64,000 bases of DNA from Halovenus amylolytica (GCA_004015825.1 SAYS01000005.1:1-64000); one strand, 5' to 3'. Shown: positions 1-9,415, counted from the stretch's first letter. The notes: generated by a model not told the origin, from the sequence alone. Numbers and translations are program-made.

Positions 1-398
1 TGGATGTCGAAACGCTGTACATCACCGACATCCACTCGACCACCTCAAAGAAACACGACGCCAAGATCGGCCCGCAGGTCGCCCGCCGAAACGCGGGCGA
101 CCTGCGAAGCCTCGCTGCTGACAAAGGATACGATGCAAAAGCCTTCCGTGATGAACTCCGTCAAAACGGCATCCGCCCGCTGATTAAGCATCGTCTATTC
201 AACTCACTCGATCACGCTCACAACGCCCGCATGGACAGTGATCGGTAACACCAGCGATCCATGTCTGAAACCGTCTTCTAAAGCATCAAGCGCACGCTCG
301 GCGCTGCCGTGCGTGCGCGAAGTTGGTGGCTTGAATTCCGCGAAATGATCCTCAAAGCGACCGTCTACAACCTCCGTCGAAGCGTCCGATATCCATGA
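1..398 (+). pseudogene. IS5-family transposase remnant (C-terminal part)
   Basis: Reading from base 3, the frame gives a DDE transposase C-terminal region (start DVETLYITDIHST, middle AADKGYDAKAFRDELRQNG, end RRSVRYP). This resembles the IS5-type transposases common in haloarchaea. The 5' part lies outside the window. Two in-frame TAA codons, at 246-248 and 279-281, interrupt the frame, and the coding pattern then continues (HQRSMSETVF, SIKRTLGAAVRARSWW) to a TGA at 396-398. Two point nonsense mutations in an otherwise continuous frame indicate a dead copy. It marks the left edge of the surface-protein island. The family is inferred from memory of related sequences. Confidence 0.75.
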
Positions 399-469
399 AA
401 TCAACTGCCGTATACTGAAACTACAGAGCCGAAATAAGTAATAGCGGATATATCAACTATACTTTTTTG

Positions 470-1372
470 TCATCCGACTGGTTCACCAGATTGCCAGGCG
501 GTGACGACTTCCCGGAGCAGGTCGGTGTCGATGTCGCCGGCCTGCCAGTCGCCAACCGCAGCGCGGAGGCCGTCGGTGTCGACAACTCCCTCCTCATTCG
601 TATAGTCCTCGACTGAAGTCGCTTCTGGTGGAGTGACAGTAACAACTCTTGTGGCGACATCAGACCCAGCATTATCTGATGTGGCTTCGATTTCGATCGA
701 TTGTCCTCCTGGTTCCAAAGCGGATATCTCGAAGTTCAGCCCAACAGAGTTACCACCTTTCAACGACCCTACAGGAGTTTCTCTGGGACTGACATCGAGG
801 CCATCAGTTGAGCTAATTTCTACGGAAACGCCCTCCGCTTGGGTATCGCCGGTGTTCATAACCGTGGTTGTCAGTGTCGTCTCCTCGCTCGGTGTCAGTG
901 GACTTTGCTCAATGGAGTCGATAGTGATGTTTACTGACGGCGGTATCGTGGACTTGTCTAATATTTCTTGCGTTGAGGGGGTTTGTTCTTCGAGTCTATT
1001 TTCCGATTCCGACAGTTCATCAATAGCAGCCTGGGCGACATCAGTCACCTCAGCAAGCCTTCCTTCAGTTGCTAGTTCTTCATGTGCTTCAACTAATGTA
1101 GTTGCAACTGTTAGCAACACCGCCCGAAGGAACTGTGTACCACCGCCGAGCCCGGAAATTTCGTTCAGCTCTGAGGCCTCCTCTAGCGATACACCCTCTT
1201 GGTTAACATCAAGATACAGCGCCTGTGACTGCTGGAGTCGTTCAACCTCCTCTCCGCGACGATTTTCGTATTCCTCCTCTAGATCTGCCACCGTTGCACG
1301 CGCCGATTCAAACTCCTCGTTCGACAACTCGACAGAAAGTGTTTCTAAAAGAGTCTCGGGCGAGGAGCTCAT
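470..1372 (-). CDS. CARDB/Ig-like protein with C-terminal dockerin-like module, no signal peptide
   Basis: This is a 300-residue acidic protein. Residues 1-130 are predicted mostly helical, with coiled-coil-like runs such as DLEEEYENRRGEEVERLQQ. Residues about 145-245 form a CARDB/alternative Ig-like beta domain (TTTVMNTGDTQAEGVSVEIS). The last ~45 residues are the dockerin-like module (YTNEEGVVDTDGL, then GDIDTDLLREVVTAWQSG) shared with three other proteins here. No Sec or Tat leader is seen at the ATG. That ATG overlaps the stop of the upstream Tat-exported propeller gene in an ATGA arrangement, suggesting translational coupling. Export could depend on the partner, or the pair could derive from a split gene. 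Function is unknown; extracellular assembly or binding is inferred. Confidence 0.8.
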   Translation of the reverse strand: MSSSPETLLETLSVELSNEEFESARATVADLEEEYENRRGEEVERLQQSQALYLDVNQEGVSLEEASELNEISGLGGGTQFLRAVLLTVATTLVEAHEELATEGRLAEVTDVAQAAIDELSESENRLEEQTPSTQEILDKSTIPPSVNITIDSIEQSPLTPSEETTLTTTVMNTGDTQAEGVSVEISSTDGLDVSPRETPVGSLKGGNSVGLNFEISALEPGGQSIEIEATSDNAGSDVATRVVTVTPPEATSVEDYTNEEGVVDTDGLRAAVGDWQAGDIDTDLLREVVTAWQSGEPVG

Positions 1373-3966
1373 GCGAAATCACCCCATCGGCTCTCAGTCG
1401 GATCAAGATCTTCCAGTACGCTATCAACATCAGGTACAAGCGTATTGATATCTGCAAGTGATATTGGATCACCCCGTTGGATGCCAGCGATTCCCCAGGC
1501 GTGAGTCGTCATCATAAGACGGATTGAGAATTCGCCAACATGTTTTCCAATTTTCTGAACGACAGTCGTAGCCAAGGATGCGTTTGGCAAGAGACCCACA
1601 GAGACGAGGGTTACGGCATCCACCGTTGAAATGGGATCGCCATTGAGAATTCCATCAATGAGATCGAAGGCATCCTTGAGAATCCCTGGTATATCTATTC
1701 TTTCGTTCAGCTCAGAAAGGAACGTATCCGTCGTTGAGGCTATTTGATTAAGTAACTCCTCAGCATCATCGTGTGCATCTACCACACCCTCCCTCGTTCC
1801 ATCGAGGCCCTCATCGACGAGAGATTCGGCTTTCAGCTCGTTGTTGAGGTAGCCTAAGCTGCTCTCAACATTAGCAAACGCATCAATGAGGGCAAACTCG
1901 GGTCCACTTCGGGGGACGAATCCTCCTCCTGTTTCGATGGTCTGCATGATAGTGAGGTTTGCGACAGTCGCCGAGACGCTATCCGAGATGAAGGCAAAAA
2001 AGTTCTCGAAGTTATCGAATTCATCATCAATAATTCGATTATATCCCTCCTGAACAATAGAATTGATCTCTGACAGGGCTTCACTCTGTAACGCTTGGGA
2101 GAATGTGTAGCTAACGAGTTCCTCAATCCCAAACTCCAGTTTTTTACGAAGAATATCCGAGTTCGGAATAAGGTATCCAAATCGGGAGTCCGCGACAACA
2201 TCGACGAGTGCGAGCTGGCTCAACGCAAGCGAGACACCCAAATCAATCGAGAACCTTGTCGTATCAACAGCAATATTCTCATCTTCTGCACCTTCTATAG
2301 CGCTCTCGTCGCTGGTATTGATCAACAGATTCCGTGAGATTTCCTCGCCAAGTCTGAGTCGTGTGGTGGCACCTTCTGTGATATCAGTGTCGAGTTCACC
2401 GCCGTAGAGCGATTCCCGCAGTCCTGAGAGAACCGAATTCACGTCCTCTAGTTCCGAGAGATAAAGCGCTACGTCATCGATATCCTCTGCAACTCTGCGT
2501 TTCGACTTCACGGCTGCTTCGAAGTCATTAATACCAACTTCGACTGTTTGCGTTGTTTCAGCTTCTCTTCCATCCGAATCGACGACAGTGAGGGTCACTT
2601 GATACTCGTTCTGTTCGTCAAACACGATCTCGACGACTTCGCCAGTCGCATCAGTGTCTCCCTCAACAGTGAAATCCCAGCGATACTCTTCGATTCCGCC
2701 GGATGCTTCTGATGCCGACGCATCGAAGGTAATCGGTTGGTTGATACTGGGGTCTTCGGGAGCGATGGTAAACTTGGCATCGGGATTTTCGGGAACGCCC
2801 GGTTCCGTCGGACCCTGTTCAGCGAAAGTGTCGGTATGTCCGAGCGTGCCGAGCAATACACGAGAGTCCTCGCTAGAGCCTTCAACGCCCGCATCCAGTG
2901 CGTACACGTTACCGTCTTCACTCCCAACGAAGACGGTGCCATCCAACACTGTCGGTGACGAGCTCACTTCTGCGCCGGTTTCAAAGCGCCACTGTTCGCT
3001 TCCGTCGCCCGCATCCAGCGCGTACACGTTTTCGTCGTAACTCCCAACGAAGACAAGGTCATCCACCACTGTCGGCGACGATTCAACCAGTCCGCCGAGT
3101 CCGAAGCGCCACTGTTCGCTCCCGTCATCCGCATTTAGCGCGTACATATTACCATCCTGACTCCCGACGAAGACGGTACTGTCCAACACTGTCGGCGACG
3201 AGTAGACCGGTCCGCCTGTTCCGAAGCGCCACTGTTCGCTCCCGTCACCCGGATCTAGCGCGTACATGTTACCATCCTGACTCCCGACGAAGACGGTGTT
3301 GTCCACCACCGTCGGCGATGAATCAAGTAAAAAACCGGTTTCGAAGCGCCACTGTTCGCTTCCGTCGCCTGCATCTAGCGCATACACGTTGGAGTCTTCA
3401 CTCCCGACGAAGACGGTGCCATCCACCACCGTCGGTGACGAGCGTACTTCTGCGCCGGTTTTGAGGCGCCACTGTTCGTCGCCAGTGTCTGCATCCAGCG
3501 CGTACACATTATCGTCAGTACTCCCGACGAAGACGGTGCCATCAACCACCGTCGGCGACGATTCAACCAGTCCGCCGGTTCCGAAACGCCATTGTTCGGT
3601 GCCGTCGCCTGCGTCTATTGCGTACACGTTGTCGTCGTAACTCCCGACGAAGACGGTGCCATCCACCACTGTCGGTGACGATTCGACCCCAGAGCCGGTT
3701 TCGAAGCGCCACTGTTCGCTCCCGTCGCCCACATCCAGCGCGTACACGTTGTTACTTTCCCCGACGAAGATGCCGCCACTCCCGATGAAGACGGTGCCAT
3801 CCACCACCGTCGGTGACGAGCGCACCCGATCAGTTCTGAACTCCCAAATTAGATCACCACCGGACGAGTCTTGAGCGACGGTACTCTCCGTCAGTACAGT
3901 TGTGCCGGTCAATGTGATCCCACTGGTTTTCAAAAACGTTCGCCGGTCAAATGGGTGCTCAGTCAT
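1369..3966 (-). CDS. Tat-exported PQQ-repeat beta-propeller protein with PKD domain
   Basis: The chosen start is the ATG at 3966, giving MTEHPFDRRTFLKTSG, a clear twin-arginine leader. The same frame is open 17 codons further upstream. Residues ~35-385 hold eight ~40-residue repeats of the type SSPTVVDGTVFVGS...NVYALDAGDGSEQWRF. These are PQQ/YVTN-like blades predicted to close an eight-bladed propeller. A PKD-like domain follows (FDASASEASGGIEEYRWDF). The remaining ~370 residues are alpha-helical with no recognised family. No catalytic residues for an alcohol dehydrogenase are evident, so a structural or binding role outside the cell is more likely. The gene overlaps by 4 bp the downstream dockerin-like-module gene, so the two are probably co-translated. 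Confidence 0.85.
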   Translation of the reverse strand: MTEHPFDRRTFLKTSGITLTGTTVLTESTVAQDSSGGDLIWEFRTDRVRSSPTVVDGTVFIGSGGIFVGESNNVYALDVGDGSEQWRFETGSGVESSPTVVDGTVFVGSYDDNVYAIDAGDGTEQWRFGTGGLVESSPTVVDGTVFVGSTDDNVYALDADTGDEQWRLKTGAEVRSSPTVVDGTVFVGSEDSNVYALDAGDGSEQWRFETGFLLDSSPTVVDNTVFVGSQDGNMYALDPGDGSEQWRFGTGGPVYSSPTVLDSTVFVGSQDGNMYALNADDGSEQWRFGLGGLVESSPTVVDDLVFVGSYDENVYALDAGDGSEQWRFETGAEVSSSPTVLDGTVFVGSEDGNVYALDAGVEGSSEDSRVLLGTLGHTDTFAEQGPTEPGVPENPDAKFTIAPEDPSINQPITFDASASEASGGIEEYRWDFTVEGDTDATGEVVEIVFDEQNEYQVTLTVVDSDGREAETTQTVEVGINDFEAAVKSKRRVAEDIDDVALYLSELEDVNSVLSGLRESLYGGELDTDITEGATTRLRLGEEISRNLLINTSDESAIEGAEDENIAVDTTRFSIDLGVSLALSQLALVDVVADSRFGYLIPNSDILRKKLEFGIEELVSYTFSQALQSEALSEINSIVQEGYNRIIDDEFDNFENFFAFISDSVSATVANLTIMQTIETGGGFVPRSGPEFALIDAFANVESSLGYLNNELKAESLVDEGLDGTREGVVDAHDDAEELLNQIASTTDTFLSELNERIDIPGILKDAFDLIDGILNGDPISTVDAVTLVSVGLLPNASLATTVVQKIGKHVGEFSIRLMMTTHAWGIAGIQRGDPISLADINTLVPDVDSVLEDLDPTESRWGDFA
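2880..3840 (-). repeat. Eight ~120-bp tandem repeats encoding propeller blades
   Basis: The stretch ccatccaccac(c/t)gtcgg(c/t)gacga recurs with a period of about 120 bp. The same holds for the complement of the SEQWRF and NVYALDA codons. Similarity is high at DNA as well as protein level, indicating recent expansion or homogenisation. The unit is in frame with the gene, so copy-number change would add or remove a whole blade. Confidence 0.85.
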
Positions 3967-4016
3967 CTGTTGCCTCCTGCCAACTGAGAGACCGATACGG
4001 TCTTGAGACAGTTTCA

Positions 4017-4333
4017 ACTCGTCCCTCTGTTCTCAAGCTTGCTCTGATTCCTATTTTTGAGGCATCTACTTCGAGATGTATTGATCGATTCGCAAACATC
4101 GGTTGTCGTCCCCGCAGAACAGTGGTTGATATAAAACAATTAACAGACTAACCGACAGTACAATACTATTACAAATGGCTTCACAGTTAGATAATACGAC
4201 GCGACAATCTCTGGCATTGTCTACCGTATCGCCACACATCATCGGGTTACATCGGTATATCAGGCCATTGAGACAGGAGACACACCGTATCATGTAAAAT
4301 TCCATCACTTTGAGGTTCAGATCTGTCGCAATT
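4017..4333. other. AT-rich intergenic stretch, promoter side of the propeller gene
   Basis: No convincing coding frame is seen. On the minus strand there is a TATA-like TTTTATATC around 4127-4135, upstream of the propeller gene. If it is used, the 5' leader to the ATG at 3966 would be more than 100 nt. Confidence 0.4.
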
Positions 4334-4850
4334 TCAGAGTAAAGTGACACACAAGAAGACGACTGTTAGCACGAGAGCGACGCCTTGAGTTACGCTGACG
4401 GTTTCTTTAGAGTTGCCGTTCTCGTCAACTTTCGACTCGCTCACCCCACCCTCGCCAACTGTGCCGGATGTACAGTCTTTCCATCGCTCTCCGCAGAATC
4501 AATCGTCACAGCACCGGCGTTATTTTTATCGACCTCACGTCGCTCGGCTCTCGTTCTTGTCTCAGGAATTGTGGACGTCGTCCAAGTGGTGTTCTCCGTG
4601 ACGGTCACTTCGTAGGCGACAGAGACGGTGTCGGTGTCAATATCCCCCAAGATAACGTCGAGTCCAGAGCTGTCATCGCACCAACATCCGTGCTGACAGT
4701 AACGAATATAAACTCGCCAAGTGCCAGTTCTGACTGTGCGACGTTTCGATTGGATTCTGCCGATGCACCGGTCCCAACTACCGGTCAGACGGTCCCCAAT
4801 AGAACCGTGAGAACGAGCAACCCCTGAACATGGCTCTACGCTCTCGGGAA
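4334..4850 (-). pseudogene. Decayed gene for a membrane-anchored exported protein
   Basis: Three minus-strand frames join into one plausible protein. A signal-like segment (GLLVLTVLLGTV) is broken by a TGA, then continues as PVVGTGASAESNRNVAQSE and LGEFIFVTVSTDVG. A frameshift near 4650 leads into DTDTVSVAYEVTVTENTTW. A second frameshift near 4450 leads to SESKVDENGNSKETVS and a C-terminal hydrophobic helix (GVALVLTVVFLCVTLL) ending at 4334. Signal peptide, extracellular beta region and C-terminal anchor suggest a surface protein inactivated by one stop and two frameshifts. The reconstruction was done by hand and no homologue is recognised. Confidence 0.5.
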
Positions 4851-4880
4851 CATGAACCGACTGCCATTTCCGCTATCTCG

Positions 4881-5888
4881 TTATTCGATTGGCTCGCCGG
4901 ATTGCCAGGCAGCGACCACTTCCCGGAGCAGGTCGGTGTCGATGTCGCCGGCCTGCCAGTCGCTAACCGCAGCGCGGAGGCCATCTGTGTCAACGATGCC
5001 CTCGCTGTTCGTGTAATCGCCGACTGTCCGCTCCTCCTGGTCGCTTGCCACCGAGATTGTACGCGTCTCCTCGTCATCGTCAGTACGAGCAGTGAGTTCG
5101 CGCTCACCTGCGGTTGTTGGGGTAGCCCGAACCCTGATGCGTTCTGAGTCCGCTCCAGTTACCTCGATTGTATTACTCGTTTCCTCGAACTCGATTCCGG
5201 TATCGGCTGTGACGGTCACCGATTGCTCGCCCGGTTCGTCACCGACGTTAGTGACGCCAACTTCGATTACGAACTCCTCGCCTTCCTCAACGTTATCGGG
5301 AACCACGAACGAAGTGATATCGAAGAACGGTGGCTCGGGATCAGTTAAATCGAGTGAGAGCGTCGAAGTCTCGTTTTCGCTGATTTCAACGAACCCGGAG
5401 ACCGCTTCGTAATCCAGTCGGTTAGCGACAACTGTGTAGTTTCCGATTGGCAACTCGGTCGTCAGTGGCGATTCACCCACCACCTCCCCATCGACGCTGA
5501 TTGACGCCTCGGACGGCGTCGTCGTGACACCCAACTCGCCGGTCGGTTTCACCACTTCGACCGTTTCGGGTGCGGTATGCCGATCATGGATGAGCGTGAA
5601 TTCGTCACCCGGTTTGCCCACGCCCGCTTCCAGTATAAGATCGTACTCACCCTCCGGGTAGGTCTTGTCAACCACCAACACCAACTCGACCTCCTGTGTC
5701 TCCCCGGGATCAACTTCGACCGTCTGCTGAGATGATTCGCCAGCCCGGTATCGCCTGCCACCGTCCGGAGGGTGGAGAGCACTTCTGATGGCATATGTCA
5801 TCGATTCGTCTTCGGGATTGGCCACGGTCATCGTCGCCTCAACGGTATCGCCTGGCTGTACGGTTACATCTGCATTCATATCGCTCAT
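4881..5888 (-). CDS. PEGA and CARDB domain protein with C-terminal dockerin-like module, no signal peptide
   Basis: The protein has 335 residues. Residues 1-115 form a beta-rich Ig-like region (VQPGDTVEATMTVANPEDE). Residues ~117-180 form a PEGA domain (TPSEASISVDGEVVGESPLT, then LPIGNYTVVANRLDYE). Residues ~185-275 form a CARDB-like Ig domain (VEEGEEFVIEVGVTNVGDEPG). The last ~45 residues are the dockerin-like module (YTNSEGIVDTDGLRAAVSDW, then IDTDLLREVVAAWQSG). It has no leader. Its ATG overlaps the TGA of the upstream Tat-exported GLUG protein (ATGA at 5885-5888), exactly as in the pair at 1369-1372. PEGA and CARDB domains usually occur in envelope proteins, so action outside the cell is inferred despite the missing signal. 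Confidence 0.82.
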   Translation of the reverse strand: MSDMNADVTVQPGDTVEATMTVANPEDESMTYAIRSALHPPDGGRRYRAGESSQQTVEVDPGETQEVELVLVVDKTYPEGEYDLILEAGVGKPGDEFTLIHDRHTAPETVEVVKPTGELGVTTTPSEASISVDGEVVGESPLTTELPIGNYTVVANRLDYEAVSGFVEISENETSTLSLDLTDPEPPFFDITSFVVPDNVEEGEEFVIEVGVTNVGDEPGEQSVTVTADTGIEFEETSNTIEVTGADSERIRVRATPTTAGERELTARTDDDEETRTISVASDQEERTVGDYTNSEGIVDTDGLRAAVSDWQAGDIDTDLLREVVAAWQSGEPIE

Positions 5889-8800
5889 GTCGTATCACCG
5901 ATACTGAAACCAATACTAATTGCCTCAAAAACTGGTCCTGAGGCGCTCTCCAGGGTTGTTTTCCTTGTTTCATCGTCTAAGATATCTCGTTCACGGAACT
6001 GGACGTCGGAATATAACTGTTCCAAAATATCAGGATCATAACCGAACAGCCGGAATTGGACCTCGTACTCCCGTTTGGGTTGATCGACATCTTCAAACGG
6101 AATTCCAATAGCACCTGAGTCTTTGTAGGCGATAGGTTCCCCCGAGAACTCCTCCGATTGGTTTTCATTTGTTTCAGTAAGGATAGGGGTATCAGAATTG
6201 GGTAACATGACTTCAGCGCGAACAAAGAAGGAATGCGGTTTCATGCCTTCGTTGTCAACGTCGATTACAAATTGTCCATCGTTAACCGAGTCTTCGATCA
6301 TGTCAACCCGCACATTATCTATATCCGCATCCATAACATTGGACCCGGTCCAAGCGGTTTGCTCACCCTCCCATTCGGCGAGCATCCGGTCATTAATCCA
6401 GTTGCCTGGGTCTTCCCATCGGTCGAGTTGCATGGGCAACTCTCCTACCCCTGCCAGATTAAACAACGAAGATCCAGGGGTTGCATCTAAGTCGTTATCA
6501 CCACCAAATGATGTCCATCCAGCCTCTCCAATCCTCGTCTCATCTTGTCGATTATCTGGTTGATCACCAGGCAACATCACGAGATGATAATTTTCACTTG
6601 ACCACTCTCTACCACTCGCCGTCTCGTCGTAATAGGCCGTGGAAAACCCAATTCTTGAAGTTGCGTCATTTTCCTCATCAATCCACCGTTCTTGGCCAGG
6701 AATATTACTCTCAAATAACGCACTGTTGACCAGGAATGACGAGTGAGCGCCACGCGCAGGGAATATATGTAACTGTGACTCCGGTACTACTTTCTCCCAT
6801 TCCATATACTCCCCGCTTTTATGTTGAGCGGCGGCCACCCATTGTGGGCCGTCTTCGTTTACAAGAATTGTCACGGTCTCCGTGTCAGAAGGATGTTGGG
6901 AGAATAGGCGAGAGGCTAAACTCGGTTTCCGGTCATAGAGATAGAAGTGCCAGTAGGTGATTGCAAGATACCTCTCGTCGTCGAATATAGTATTAGTCAC
7001 GCTGGCATGGATTGTGAGAGGGTATTGGCCTTGGAACCCTTCGCCAAACCATATATTCTCGTCACCTCGGAAATCCTCTTCTGAGCCGTCTTCACCGCCG
7101 AGCCAGAGCCGGTTATCGTCATCGCTGGGATTGTACGATACATCTTCAAAGAGTCCGTGCGTGTTTTGTAAATCCTCGTCGGCACCCAACACTACGAGAG
7201 TGAGATCAATATCGTTGTCACTGTCGGGTTCGATTGTCGTGCCGTCATTATATCCACCATCTGTCGCGTTAATTTGAAGATCCGAGTTTTCGACGTACGC
7301 CTCGTACCGCGTGGGAAAGTACTGCTCGTCCGGATGAAAGTGGAATACTGGCGCAAGTTCCTGTGCCAGTTCTGCCTCGTTGTCCGCGAAGTCGATATCG
7401 CCAATATCGAAGTCCACATCGTAATCGGCTAACTCGGCTTCTTTCACGTGGATGGTTGTCGTCTCTTCACCGAGCAGCTCGCCAGCCCCATCGTAGACCT
7501 CAACGTGGAGGTCGTACTCGCCGGTCTGATCCGGGCGCAACGCTGCGTGCGCTCTTCGTCTCGTGTTAATGTCAGTCTCCCACTCGACCTCTTTGTGATC
7601 TTCCCCGTGGAGAAGTCCCGGGTCGCTCCCGGCGGGTTTGTCAGCGACACGCCAGTGATATTCGTAGTCTGGCCCCGTGGGGTCCATCACCTGGACTGTA
7701 ATCGGCGACTGGACTGTCGTCCTGAGTTCACCGTCAACCGCCTGACGCGATGCGGCAATGGCAACATCGCCACCAGAGTCGATTTCCTGCCACTGAAGTG
7801 CCGGATAGTCGTCGGGGTCGGTGACCACATCCCACGTCTCATCGAAATCGAACCCGCCCATGTTCGCTTCCGCATCATCGCCAGTCATCTCATCAGCCGG
7901 TGGCTCGTCATTGAGCGTTCCAAATCCTGTCCCACCCCCCGGATTGTCGCTTTGCCCGGTCGCCGGGACGTCCCAGTATGATGAGGAGATATCCCGTGCA
8001 TAGCCGCCCGAAAGGCCGCCGACGTTTTCAGTTCCATCGACCGAACCAACTGCAAAACATTCTGTCAAAATTTCCAGATTCCCATCGCCGGCGAGACCAC
8101 CGACTTGCCTCTCACCACTGACTGCACCTGTTGCGTACGATTTTATTATACTTGCCCCATCCCAACCGTCGCCTACCAAACCACCAATATCGGCTTCACC
8201 AGTGACTGGGCCTGTTGCGTATGACTCTGTTACTTCACCTCCTAATCCCCAAATATTCCCAACTAAACCGCCAACTTTGTTACCACCGTTGACTGCGCCT
8301 GTGGCGTATGATCTGGTTATTGGGCTATCTTCCGACTGGCCAACGAGACCACCGACTGAATTCCCACCACTGATTTCCCCTGTTGCATACGAATCTGTTA
8401 CCTCTCCCCCTGCCCCTACAGTAAAACCAACCAAACCGCCGATATCGGCATTGTTACCCTCAACTGATCCAGTTGCGTAAGAATTCGAAATGTTACCATC
8501 AAAACTATAACCCACGAGACCACCGATAGAGCTGTCACCCTTCACCGTTCCCGACGCGAATGAATCTTTAATTATCACATTGTCGAGAGAGCCGATGAGA
8601 CCGCCAACCCCGCCCTCACCTGTTACGGAAACTGTCGCAGACGAATTTTCAACTTGAACTCCAAACTCACACCGTCCTACAAGTCCGCCAACCGTGCCAT
8701 TACCAGTTATAGATCCTGATGCGTTTGAGTTCACTATCTTTCCTCCATTTACCCCCCCAATCATCCCTCCAACCAGAACACCAACAATCGCATCCCCAGT

Positions 8801-9208
8801 AATATCTGCGTCCACGACCGATAGATTACCTATATTTGCCAAATCCGCATCACCGAACAGGCCAACGTAGCTTTCGTCCGGCCGATTGATGATGAGATCA
8901 GCAATTTCGTGTCCGTTTCCATCAAATCTACCACCAAATCGAAGATCAGAGGTACCGATTGGTTCCCAACCACCGTCAGGATTTTCAACGTGTTCGGTAT
9001 ATCCAGGTGTATCTGCATCCAAATCATCCACCAGTGCGTACTCTCCGTCCAGATTGTCTCGGATAGCATCCAAATCGTGCCAGTCTGTAATCTCAGTGCT
9101 GTCGTCCTCAGATTGTGCGAAAGTTGGCGTTGCAAATGCGCTCATTCCTGCTACCGTGATGCCGCTGGCTTTCAGCAACTCTCGACGATTAAACGAATAG
9201 TCAGTCAT
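5885..9208 (-). CDS. Tat-exported GLUG-repeat protein with Vps62/DUF946-like domain
   Basis: This is a 1,107-residue protein with Tat leader MTDYSFNRRELLKASG. Residues ~45-110 match the N-terminal region of the GLUG protein at 9416 (DWHDLDAIRDNLDGEYALV). Residues ~110-410 contain about ten GLUG repeats (GGLVG...SYATG.V.G...), a motif of adhesins and surface proteins. A linker (SSYWDVPATGQSDNPGGG) and an Ig-like segment follow. Residues ~590-850 resemble the Vps62/DUF946 fold (LAPVFHFHPDEQYFPTRYEA, YWHFYLYDR, PQWVAAAQHKSGEYMEW, ARGAHSSF). The tail is beta-rich. Binding or adhesion at the cell surface is inferred. It overlaps by 4 bp the leaderless dockerin-like-module gene downstream. Confidence 0.82.
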   Translation of the reverse strand: MTDYSFNRRELLKASGITVAGMSAFATPTFAQSEDDSTEITDWHDLDAIRDNLDGEYALVDDLDADTPGYTEHVENPDGGWEPIGTSDLRFGGRFDGNGHEIADLIINRPDESYVGLFGDADLANIGNLSVVDADITGDAIVGVLVGGMIGGVNGGKIVNSNASGSITGNGTVGGLVGRCEFGVQVENSSATVSVTGEGGVGGLIGSLDNVIIKDSFASGTVKGDSSIGGLVGYSFDGNISNSYATGSVEGNNADIGGLVGFTVGAGGEVTDSYATGEISGGNSVGGLVGQSEDSPITRSYATGAVNGGNKVGGLVGNIWGLGGEVTESYATGPVTGEADIGGLVGDGWDGASIIKSYATGAVSGERQVGGLAGDGNLEILTECFAVGSVDGTENVGGLSGGYARDISSSYWDVPATGQSDNPGGGTGFGTLNDEPPADEMTGDDAEANMGGFDFDETWDVVTDPDDYPALQWQEIDSGGDVAIAASRQAVDGELRTTVQSPITVQVMDPTGPDYEYHWRVADKPAGSDPGLLHGEDHKEVEWETDINTRRRAHAALRPDQTGEYDLHVEVYDGAGELLGEETTTIHVKEAELADYDVDFDIGDIDFADNEAELAQELAPVFHFHPDEQYFPTRYEAYVENSDLQINATDGGYNDGTTIEPDSDNDIDLTLVVLGADEDLQNTHGLFEDVSYNPSDDDNRLWLGGEDGSEEDFRGDENIWFGEGFQGQYPLTIHASVTNTIFDDERYLAITYWHFYLYDRKPSLASRLFSQHPSDTETVTILVNEDGPQWVAAAQHKSGEYMEWEKVVPESQLHIFPARGAHSSFLVNSALFESNIPGQERWIDEENDATSRIGFSTAYYDETASGREWSSENYHLVMLPGDQPDNRQDETRIGEAGWTSFGGDNDLDATPGSSLFNLAGVGELPMQLDRWEDPGNWINDRMLAEWEGEQTAWTGSNVMDADIDNVRVDMIEDSVNDGQFVIDVDNEGMKPHSFFVRAEVMLPNSDTPILTETNENQSEEFSGEPIAYKDSGAIGIPFEDVDQPKREYEVQFRLFGYDPDILEQLYSDVQFRERDILDDETRKTTLESASGPVFEAISIGFSIGDTT

Positions 9209-9276
9209 ACGGTCACCAATATTTCCAAAAATAGGTATCCCCGACTTACTGTCTCAACGAAGGGCACATGTTTCTC

Positions 9277-9300
9277 ACTCATACCCATGTTTTCATGAGT
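9277..9300. promoter_or_regulatory. Inverted repeat ACTCAT-N12-ATGAGT upstream of the GLUG gene
   Basis: A perfect 6-bp inverted repeat with a 12-nt spacer lies about 70 bp upstream of the ATG at 9208. It could be an operator or a hairpin. The regulator is unknown and the short arms make chance occurrence possible. Confidence 0.25.
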
Positions 9301-9415
9301 ATACCTTATTGTTATAGGGAAAGTAGTCCTCTGAATAAGATTATTATCGAAAGTTAATTTTATTGTTCTCGAGGTTATTGCAATATTGAAGAATGGTATA
9401 CCCTGATTTTTCAGG

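Noticed and set aside
633..1448. Plus-strand frame of 271 codons rich in Ser
   Set aside because: Serine-rich composition is typical of the reverse reading of acidic haloarchaeal proteins. The minus strand has the dockerin-like module and Ig domain.
2880..3840. Regular ~120-bp repeats as a possible CRISPR array
   Set aside because: The whole period is conserved, with no unique spacers, and the repeats are in frame inside the propeller gene.
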